NCBI GenBank assembly: GCA_040756085.1
Contig: JBFMAE010000281.1
Location: 1 to 11,515, forward strand
DNA: 11,515 nucleotides
Direction of reading: 5' to 3'
DNA from: JBFMAE01 sp040756085
GTDB lineage: Bacteria; Desulfobacterota; BSN033; UBA1163
Shown here: positions 6,632 through 11,515 of the stretch, piece after piece
How the letters are laid out: every line of letters starts with the position of its first letter
Position numbering within the stretch: position 1 is the first letter of the stretch
The notes under the pieces: model-generated
The model's input: only the letters and a program-made list of their open reading frames with translations
Database searches by the model: none
Told to the model about the DNA's origin: nothing
Position numbers and translations under genes: made by a program

Positions 6632-7282
6632 TTAGGCAGCTCTCCTTTTTCGAGGTACTTCTTTCTTTAACTCCTCCTGAACCTTGAGATGCCCCTTAAT
6701 GGCATCCCTGATCATATCCAACGCCTCTTCAACACTATCACCTTGAGAAGAACATCCACGAACTTCCGGACATTCAACCCAATAACCACCATCTTCAAGA
6801 TCTGGATGAAGAATGACTTTAAATCTCCTTTTTGAAACATTAACCATATAAACCCTATCCATGGCCATTTTTGAAGTCTTCCCTTTCAGATCATTTATCA
6901 ATTCCCCAATCGCAATGGCAAAGACATACTGTCCTTTTTTCAGGGTATCGATAATCTGCTTATTCTTATTTGTGAGAACAAAGATCGACTCCCCATCCGT
7001 CAAAAATCTCAACTGGGCCAATGGCTTTTCAATCTCAGGAAGATGTTTCCTCAGATAATTAAGACTTTTTCGTATCTTCTGTAATGATAAACCCTGGTCT
7101 CTTAAAAATTTTGCTACCTTAAACTGGATGAGATCCGTAAAAGAGTATAACCTCATCGAACCGTACCCAGATGCTTCATTAATGGAAGGTTTAATGAAGT
7201 TTGTTCGGTCCCAATAATCAATTACCCTCAATGGAGTTCCGATGATTTTTGAAACAATCTTTGAATTGAATGAATTGTTCAT
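6632..7282 (-). CDS. MerR-type HTH regulator fused to a HicB antitoxin domain
   Basis: Protein of 216 residues with two parts. Residues 1-~77 look like a MerR-family winged helix: SKIIGTPLRVIDYWDRTNFI, then MRLYSFTDLIQFKVAKFLRDQGLSLQKI. A middle region (~85-138) may be a dimerisation or effector segment. Residues ~151-200 are a HicB domain with KVILHP, GGYWVECPEVRGCSSQGDSVEEALDMI in order and a final helix. Classical HicB antitoxins are small and carry a C-terminal RHH or HTH; here DNA binding is at the N-terminus. The ATG at 7282 has GGAGG 8 nt upstream; TTG at 7297 overlaps that site and is rejected. Internal ATGs at residues 139, 141 and 146 (AGGG 5 nt before the last) might give a free HicB domain. 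The partner toxin downstream is decayed, so the protein may now serve only as a transcription factor; this is inference. Confidence 0.85.
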   Translation of the reverse strand: MNNSFNSKIVSKIIGTPLRVIDYWDRTNFIKPSINEASGYGSMRLYSFTDLIQFKVAKFLRDQGLSLQKIRKSLNYLRKHLPEIEKPLAQLRFLTDGESIFVLTNKNKQIIDTLKKGQYVFAIAIGELINDLKGKTSKMAMDRVYMVNVSKRRFKVILHPDLEDGGYWVECPEVRGCSSQGDSVEEALDMIRDAIKGHLKVQEELKKEVPRKRRAA

Positions 7283-7320
7283 CTTAATTACCTCCAATGA
7301 TTTTTAAATTCATATATGTA

Positions 7321-7350
7321 TTTATAAATCCAAGATAGGATGAATGTCAA
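7321..7350 (-). promoter_or_regulatory. Promoter of the MerR-HicB gene
   Basis: Minus strand: perfect -35 TTGACA (7345-7350), an 18-nt spacer and -10 TATAAA (7321-7326). The leader to the ATG at 7282 is about 32 nt and contains GGAGG. No clear dyad for MerR binding was seen in the spacer, and the spacer is near-standard rather than the stretched 19-20 nt typical of MerR-activated promoters. Confidence 0.65.
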
Positions 7351-7360
7351 GAATTTTTTA

Positions 7361-7449
7361 GATTCTTCGCATCACTCTGTATAACCATGCGGTGCCTCGA
7401 ACCGTACTGGTTCAGGGTGGTGCAGGGCTTCACTCGGAATGACAGGGGA
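7361..7449. repeat. Dispersed-repeat-like intergenic segment
   Basis: The segment starts with GATTCTTCGC (7361-7370) and ends with CTTCACTCGGAATGACAGGG (7429-7448). It encloses a small hairpin GAACC-GTACT-GGTTC (7399-7413). The two ends resemble the halves of GATTCTTCGC...CTCRGAATGACA intergenic sequences that I recall as common in genomes of uncultured bacteria. That resemblance is from memory. No coding frame is seen in 7298-7484. Confidence 0.35.
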
Positions 7450-7484
7450 GAGATTTAGAAAAGTGGGAGAGTTGTAATGGTGGG

Positions 7485-8168
7485 TCACTCAACACCATAC
7501 TGGCGGCGGTAGGAGAGGATATAACTTCTCACGTCTTTTTTTGTCTTGTAAATTCCGAAGTGGCCTTCGCAGAGGATATCGGCATCGAGGTCGAGTAATT
7601 TCTTTGTCGAACGATCCCAATCTCCAAGATTCGAACCAAATTCTGAAAGAAGAGGACCGTGAAGGTCTTGAGCAAAAAGAATGCGTTTTCCATTTTTATC
7701 CAAATAGATACAAATTGATCCTGGGGTATGACCTGGTGTGTGAAGGCAGACAATTTCATGTTCGCCAATTTTTAATTTCTCCTCGGATAAATTGAATTTC
7801 ACATCCACAGGAGTTGGTGGAAAAGTTGTCTGATACCAACTGGCGGCTGTTAAAATCGGATCCCCATTTTCCAAGGACGGAGCATCCAATTTATGGATAT
7901 AGATTTTAGACCCAAATCTCTTCTTAATCTCGGGAACACCTCCAATATGGTCGATATGACAGTGGGTTAGAAGAATCTTGCTTAGATTCTTACAATTTAA
8001 CCCTAAACTTTGAACATTTTTAACAATCTTCTCAACACTCCACCCCGCCCCCGTATCAATTAATATCAATTCCCCCAAGTTCATGAGATAGGCGCATCCA
8101 TCTCGACTATCTGTGATGTCTGGACCTCCTACGATAAAAATATCTTTTGTAATTTCCGATGGTTTCAT
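7485..8168 (-). CDS. Metallo-beta-lactamase-fold hydrolase
   Basis: Protein of 227 residues, a complete MBL-fold enzyme of the glyoxalase-II-like type. The metal ligands are all visible: THCHIDH (H69, H71, D73, H74), H147 in HTPGHTPGS, D168 in FAQDLHGP and H203 in EGHFGIY. A di-zinc or iron hydrolase is therefore expected. The substrate cannot be told; thioester hydrolysis or another ester cleavage is typical of the wider family. There is no signal peptide, so it is probably cytoplasmic. The ATG at 8168 has GAGGG 7 nt upstream. It begins 4 nt after the radical SAM stop, so it is co-transcribed with that gene and with mnmE. It is the last gene of the group. Confidence 0.9.
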   Translation of the reverse strand: MKPSEITKDIFIVGGPDITDSRDGCAYLMNLGELILIDTGAGWSVEKIVKNVQSLGLNCKNLSKILLTHCHIDHIGGVPEIKKRFGSKIYIHKLDAPSLENGDPILTAASWYQTTFPPTPVDVKFNLSEEKLKIGEHEIVCLHTPGHTPGSICIYLDKNGKRILFAQDLHGPLLSEFGSNLGDWDRSTKKLLDLDADILCEGHFGIYKTKKDVRSYILSYRRQYGVE

Positions 8169-8172
8169 TTCT

Positions 8173-9522
8173 TTACCCTCTTAAATCCTCCTTTAATTTT
8201 CTATAATCTGCCAATGTGAAACCTTTCCACTGGCAAGGGAGTATGGAATTGTTATGAAATAGAGGTTCATTCTCAAGGTCGAATTGTGACATCTGCTTCG
8301 CCTTTTCAAACAAAATAGTATGAGGAATAGGTGAATATTCCACCAGTATTGGCCTTGCATTCATCTCCTTCACAAAAGCAATGCTCTCTTCCGCCTCCCC
8401 TAACCTTTGGCCAGGCAATCCTACCATTATATATACACCAATTTCTTCGCCTGAGTACCCTGCCCTCTTTAAATTCTTTATCGCTTCCTTGAATTCTTGA
8501 TTATCCACCTTCCCTCCAGTTTCGATCTGGGTCGCCTCATTCGATGTCTCAAAACCCAGCCGGATAGTTTTGAATCCTCCACGAAGGAGCAAACTTGCCA
8601 CTTCTTCGTCTATCTCCTTAATATGAAGGCCATTAGGGGCGTGGAAATTACATCGAATACCTCTTCTGATAACCTCTTTCAGGATTGGAACAATATGTCT
8701 TGAGGGTTCAATGAGAAGGGCATCATCATAAAAGGCGATGTTATTGACTTTGTATTGAATCGTCCAGTATTCGATCTCTTCAACAACTTTGAGCGGATCC
8801 CTCCTGATAAACTCTTTTGATAGAACCGGAGTGGCGCAATAGGTGCACAGAAAGGGACATCCCTTTGAGGTGGCAATAGATACGTAATGAAGCTGGGGGT
8901 AGAGGTCGAATGCAGGATAGGATAACTCAACAGTTTTGAGTTCAGAGTTCGCCTGCCTGCCGGACAGGCAGGGAGTTCGGAGTTTAAAATCAGTTAATTC
9001 CGATATTTTTTTAAGTGCTTCCATTTCATTTCCACATTTGAACACAACATCTGCTCCAGAAAGACATTTTGCATGTTCATAACAGAGGGTCGCATAGATT
9101 CCGCCAAGAACGACAGAGGTGGATTTAAATAATTCTTTAACAATTTCAATTATCTTAAACACACCAGGGTACCAGTAAGTCATTCCGGAAGTGACACCAA
9201 TCAGGTCAGGTTTTTCTATAAGGAATGAGAGTCTTTTCAACAAGATTTCTTCAGGAATTCCATACTGGCTATAATTTCGTGGGATGGATTTTAAGGGATG
9301 AGGTTTCTCAATCTTTGTCTTAAAAAACTTTCCATCTCCATATCTTTTCGTTTTTATTGAGAAGTCGAGGCAGTCAATAAGGGTGACTCGAAACCCATTC
9401 TCTCTGAGAAGACCAGCAATATAGAGGAGGCCTAAAGGCTTGATCCAGAAGTTGTAGGCCGAGAAGTCGGTGATCCAAGGGTTGATGAGGAGGATGTGTG
9501 GGGTATGTTTCACGTGAAACAT
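8173..9522 (-). CDS. B12-binding-domain radical SAM protein, with parS-encoded N-terminus and a palindrome-encoded linker insert
   Basis: Protein of 449 residues. The N-terminal ~170 residues look like a B12-binding-type Rossmann domain (HILLINPW, GLLYIAGLLRENGFRVTLID, LIGVTSG, VVLGG). The canonical DxHxxG cobalamin motif is not seen, so cobalamin binding is doubtful. The radical SAM core follows with CPFLCTYC (C222, C226, C229) for the 4Fe-4S cluster, and later ETSNE and MVGLPGQ. Class-B-like architecture is established; the substrate is unknown. The ATG at 9522 shares one base with the mnmE stop (TAATG) and has no Shine-Dalgarno, implying coupled translation. The first six codons (MFHVKH) are exactly the parS palindrome. 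Residues ~180-196, between the domains, contain CLSGRQA encoded by a palindromic repeat insertion that keeps the frame. Confidence 0.9.
   Translation of the reverse strand: MFHVKHTPHILLINPWITDFSAYNFWIKPLGLLYIAGLLRENGFRVTLIDCLDFSIKTKRYGDGKFFKTKIEKPHPLKSIPRNYSQYGIPEEILLKRLSFLIEKPDLIGVTSGMTYWYPGVFKIIEIVKELFKSTSVVLGGIYATLCYEHAKCLSGADVVFKCGNEMEALKKISELTDFKLRTPCLSGRQANSELKTVELSYPAFDLYPQLHYVSIATSKGCPFLCTYCATPVLSKEFIRRDPLKVVEEIEYWTIQYKVNNIAFYDDALLIEPSRHIVPILKEVIRRGIRCNFHAPNGLHIKEIDEEVASLLLRGGFKTIRLGFETSNEATQIETGGKVDNQEFKEAIKNLKRAGYSGEEIGVYIMVGLPGQRLGEAEESIAFVKEMNARPILVEYSPIPHTILFEKAKQMSQFDLENEPLFHNNSILPCQWKGFTLADYRKLKEDLRG
8938..8984. repeat. Palindromic insertion with flanking direct repeats inside the radical SAM gene
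   Basis: Arms CCTGCCTG (8952-8959) and CAGGCAGG (8965-8972) surround CCGGA. Immediately outside are direct repeats GAGTTCAGAGTT (8938-8949) and GAGTTCGGAGTT (8973-8984), which match at 11 of 12 positions. The arms are identical to those of the intergenic palindrome at 5560-5579. The insertion is read through in frame in the linker between the B12-binding and radical SAM domains. Confidence 0.75.
9506..9521. promoter_or_regulatory. parS: parS, ParB-binding chromosome partitioning site
   Basis: TGTTTCACGTGAAACA is a perfect 16-bp palindrome and matches the bacterial parS consensus at every position. The dyad extends to 18 bp (9505-9522). ParB nucleates here and spreads, supporting chromosome segregation; parS sites cluster near the replication origin, and the neighbouring yidC-khpB-mnmE block agrees with that location. 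It overlaps the start of the radical SAM gene, whose first six codons are fixed by it, so the site serves as both coding sequence and protein-binding site. Confidence 0.93.
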
Positions 9523-10901
9523 TATTTGCCAATGCAGAATTGTTCGAAGATACGGTTGAGTACCTCCTCGGTTGTTGTCTCTCCTATCACCTCTCCGAGG
9601 GCCTCCAGTGCGGAACGGATCTCAAAGGCAATAAACTCGAGGGAAGTCCCTTCTTCCAATCCTCTCACCGCATTCGAAAGACTATCCTTTGCTTGAGAAA
9701 GGGCTGTCTTATGCCGTACATTTGCTAAGATCATGTGCTCTGGCGTAGCCCTTACGTCCCGGTGGATTAAGGAGGAATAGATAGCTCTTTTAAGATCATC
9801 GATCCCTTCATTTCTCAGACAGGAAATCGATACGACGGGGTCTTCCTGAAAACGTCTCTTCACCTCTTCTAAAGAGATATTCAAAGGAAGGTCATTCTTG
9901 TTGAGGATGACCACCTTCTTCTTTCTTTTGACTTCTTCGAAGATTTCCATATCATCGGTATCGAGAGGACGACTTCCATCGAGCATTAACAGGACAAAAT
10001 CAGAGTCTACAACACGCTCCTTTGCCCTTCTCATCCCTTCTTGCTCAATAAAATCTTTTGCCTTTCTCAAACCTGCCGTATCCATCAAACGCACAGGAAT
10101 TCCATAAATATTCAAGACTTCCTCAATCACATCCCTCGTCGTTCCCGGGATTGGCGTCACTATGGCTCTTTCCTCTTTCAACAATACATTGAGCAGGCTC
10201 GATTTGCCCGCATTGGTCTTTCCGATAATGGCACATGAGATCCCCTCACGGAATATCCTTCCCTCTTCATGGGAAGCCAACCATTCCACTAATTTCTGGA
10301 TCTCGGCCTCCAGCTCTTGCTTCATTTTTTCTAAGGAGATCGGCGCAATCTCCTCCTCTGGAAAATCGATGTGGGCCTCGATCAGACTTAAATGCTCGAT
10401 CAGCCGCTCCTTAAGATTGGTCATCTCCCTGCATAGCCATCCCCTCAGTTGCTGGTTGGCGATCTCAAGGCTGGCTATTGTTTTCGCTCTGATCAGATCG
10501 ATCACGGCTTCAGCCTGAGTGAGATCGATTCGACCATTGATAAAAGCTCTCTTCGTAAACTCCCCTGGATGGGCCATCCTCGCCCCCTCCCTCAATACCA
10601 ATTCCAATACCTTCTGGAGGATGAAGTATCCTCCATGGCACTGGATCTCCACGATATCTTCACGGGTATAAGTCTTTGGAGACTTCATCAGGACGATGAG
10701 AACCTCGTCAATGGGATTCCCATTCTGGGGATCGATAATTTCGCCGTAATGGAAATGATGGGAGAGGAAGTAGGACTGGTCTTTTTTCGGTTTAAATAAT
10801 CTTTTGGCAATAGGTTCGGCCAAAGAACCACTGATGCGGACAATCCCGATACCACTCTCCCCGAAGGGGGTTGCAATGGCCGTAATCGTATCTTCTTCCA
10901 T
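9522..10901 (-). CDS. mnmE: tRNA modification GTPase MnmE
   Basis: Protein of 459 residues, full length for MnmE (TrmE). With MnmG it adds the carboxymethylaminomethyl or aminomethyl group to wobble uridine 34 of certain tRNAs, using a folate one-carbon donor and K+-activated GTP hydrolysis. The N-terminal folate-binding domain begins MEEDTITAIATPFGESGIGI. The GTPase domain shows G1 GKTNAGKS (227-234), G2 TTRD (254-257), G3 DTAG (274-277) and G4 NKND (334-337). The C-terminus ends in the conserved FCIGK with the catalytic cysteine. The start at 10901 fits the family. It follows khpB by 12 nt and lacks a good Shine-Dalgarno; a hairpin lies at that junction. MnmG is not in the window. Confidence 0.98.
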   Translation of the reverse strand: MEEDTITAIATPFGESGIGIVRISGSLAEPIAKRLFKPKKDQSYFLSHHFHYGEIIDPQNGNPIDEVLIVLMKSPKTYTREDIVEIQCHGGYFILQKVLELVLREGARMAHPGEFTKRAFINGRIDLTQAEAVIDLIRAKTIASLEIANQQLRGWLCREMTNLKERLIEHLSLIEAHIDFPEEEIAPISLEKMKQELEAEIQKLVEWLASHEEGRIFREGISCAIIGKTNAGKSSLLNVLLKEERAIVTPIPGTTRDVIEEVLNIYGIPVRLMDTAGLRKAKDFIEQEGMRRAKERVVDSDFVLLMLDGSRPLDTDDMEIFEEVKRKKKVVILNKNDLPLNISLEEVKRRFQEDPVVSISCLRNEGIDDLKRAIYSSLIHRDVRATPEHMILANVRHKTALSQAKDSLSNAVRGLEEGTSLEFIAFEIRSALEALGEVIGETTTEEVLNRIFEQFCIGK

Positions 10902-10919
10902 GGGTGAGATGCTTCACCC
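10902..10919 (-). promoter_or_regulatory. Hairpin at the khpB stop / mnmE start junction
   Basis: On the mRNA strand GGGTGA (10914-10919) can pair with TCACCC (10902-10907) around a six-base loop. The 5' arm contains the khpB stop codon and the 3' arm directly abuts the mnmE ATG. This could limit free initiation at mnmE and favour coupling to khpB translation. It is short and may be chance. Confidence 0.35.
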
Positions 10920-11375
10920 CTCTTTCCTCTTTGGGACGATGGTGATCTTCTTGATGTCCCCTTCCCCAAAGCTCTCCGTCCCGAGTGAAGGGTCTTCTTT
11001 GAGGGCCATGTGAATGATCCTCCGGTCATGGGCATTGAAGGGGCCGATCGTCAGGGCACGACCCATTCGCTTGGCTTTTTCCCCCCATCGAACGGCCATC
11101 TTTGTCAGGTTGTCTGCTTTTCTCTCTCGATAGTCATCGATATCCAGAACAACCTTCACCGGCTTACTCAACTGTTTATTGATCATTCGGGTGATGATCA
11201 TCTGGAGCGAATCCAGGGTGCGACCATGCCGGCCGATGAGAATTCCTTCCCGATCTCCCCTAATTTTGAGATAGAGTCTCCCTTCTTTTAGAAATCCTTC
11301 TACCTCTGTCTCCACCCCCATCCGTTCGAGCAAACCCATCGTTAACTTCTGGGCAATTTCAATCTCTTCTTCCAA
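10914..11375 (-). CDS. khpB: KhpB/Jag RNA-binding protein (KH and R3H domains)
   Basis: Protein of 153 residues, the Jag/SpoIIIJ-associated protein now called KhpB, a cytoplasmic RNA-binding protein linked to cell division and elongation in Gram-positive bacteria. The KH-II domain shows ILIGRHGRTLDSLQ with the GRHG loop at 48-51. The R3H domain (~112-147) has R118-x3-H122 followed by TESFGEGDIKKITIVP. The separate N-terminal Jag_N domain present in longer members is absent, and an in-frame stop at 11397-11399 leaves no room for it. The start is a TTG at 11375 with GAGG 8 nt upstream; no ATG is available in frame. It lies 10 nt after the yidC stop, the usual gene order. Confidence 0.95.
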   Translation of the reverse strand: MEEEIEIAQKLTMGLLERMGVETEVEGFLKEGRLYLKIRGDREGILIGRHGRTLDSLQMIITRMINKQLSKPVKVVLDIDDYRERKADNLTKMAVRWGEKAKRMGRALTIGPFNAHDRRIIHMALKEDPSLGTESFGEGDIKKITIVPKRKEG

Positions 11376-11385
11376 GATTCGAACC

Positions 11386-11515
11386 TCATCTTTTATTCAA
11401 ATAATATTGATGGGCAATCGATAAGACATTGGTGACTAACCAGTAGAGAACCAGACCGGAAGGAAAATTGAGGAAGAGAAAAGTGAACATCACCGGCATC
11501 AGCATGAACAACTTG
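11386..11515 (-). CDS. yidC: Membrane protein insertase YidC, C-terminal fragment
   Basis: Only the last 42 residues and the stop are in the window; the 5' part lies beyond the right edge. The segment KLFMLMPVMFTFLFLNFPSG and LVLYWLVTNVLSIAHQYY is the characteristic end of YidC/Oxa1 insertases: the last two transmembrane helices with the FPSGLxLYW motif between them. YidC inserts and folds inner-membrane proteins, with or without SecYEG. The very C-terminus is short (LNKR), so there is little of the basic tail some members use to bind ribosomes. The gene is upstream of khpB and mnmE as in most bacteria. Confidence 0.96.
   Translation of the reverse strand, partial: KLFMLMPVMFTFLFLNFPSGLVLYWLVTNVLSIAHQYYLNKR

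Noticed and set aside
7349..7367. AAGAAT/ATTCTT stem with a T-rich loop, possible terminator of the MBL gene
   Set aside because: Only 6 AT-rich base pairs, no T tract after it, and it overlaps the -35 of the MerR-HicB promoter.
1..11515. CRISPR array, tRNA or rRNA genes, IS transposase
   Set aside because: I saw no regularly spaced repeats, no cloverleaf-like segment and no transposase-like protein in either strand.

Overview
The window looks like part of the chromosome of an uncultured, probably free-living bacterium, recovered near the replication origin. The right-hand end carries yidC-jag(khpB)-mnmE in the usual bacterial origin-proximal order. A perfect ParB-binding parS palindrome sits at the mnmE/radical-SAM junction, which fits that position. 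The style of the MnmE, KhpB and YidC proteins, together with CCTGCCTGCC-type palindromic inserts, suggests a Desulfobacterota/Deltaproteobacteria-like or related uncultured lineage. That placement is impression only and low confidence. Several genes (positions 3007, 4080, 7282, 8168) have clear GGAG/GGAGG/GAGGG-type ribosome binding sites.

Layout from left to right. (1) 1-4080, minus strand: a compact operon of a DNA-binding protein (ribbon-helix-helix-like N-terminus, winged-helix-like C-terminus), a small winged-helix-like protein, and a large GHKL-type ATPase with a coiled coil and a beta-rich C-terminal half. A fourth gene probably starts at 12 and runs off the left edge. None of these has a function I recognise. 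The module resembles a prokaryotic conflict or stress operon and is the best candidate for an undescribed system. (2) 4269-5423, plus strand: a lone AAA ATPase with a DUF4143/nuclease-like C-terminus, divergent from the operon. It has a 31-bp-spaced direct repeat in its promoter and probably a leaderless mRNA. (3) 5424-5848: non-coding but rich in inverted repeats. (4) 5849-7282, minus strand: two toxin-antitoxin-like loci back to back. These are a DUF433/DUF5615 pair, and an unusual MerR-HicB fusion followed immediately by a decayed hicA remnant that now holds the promoter of the DUF433 pair. (5) 7283-7484: the promoter of the fusion gene and a dispersed-repeat-like segment. (6) 7485-11515, minus strand: YidC (partial), KhpB/Jag, MnmE, a B12-binding-domain radical SAM protein and a metallo-beta-lactamase-fold hydrolase, closely spaced or overlapping and probably co-transcribed.

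How they work together: yidC, khpB and mnmE are core housekeeping genes (membrane protein insertion, RNA binding, tRNA wobble-uridine modification). The radical SAM and MBL genes are attached to that operon by 1-nt and 4-nt junctions but have unknown substrates. The left 7.3 kb is accessory DNA: a putative defence or stress operon, a DUF4143 ATPase and toxin-antitoxin debris, sitting next to the conserved origin-side block.
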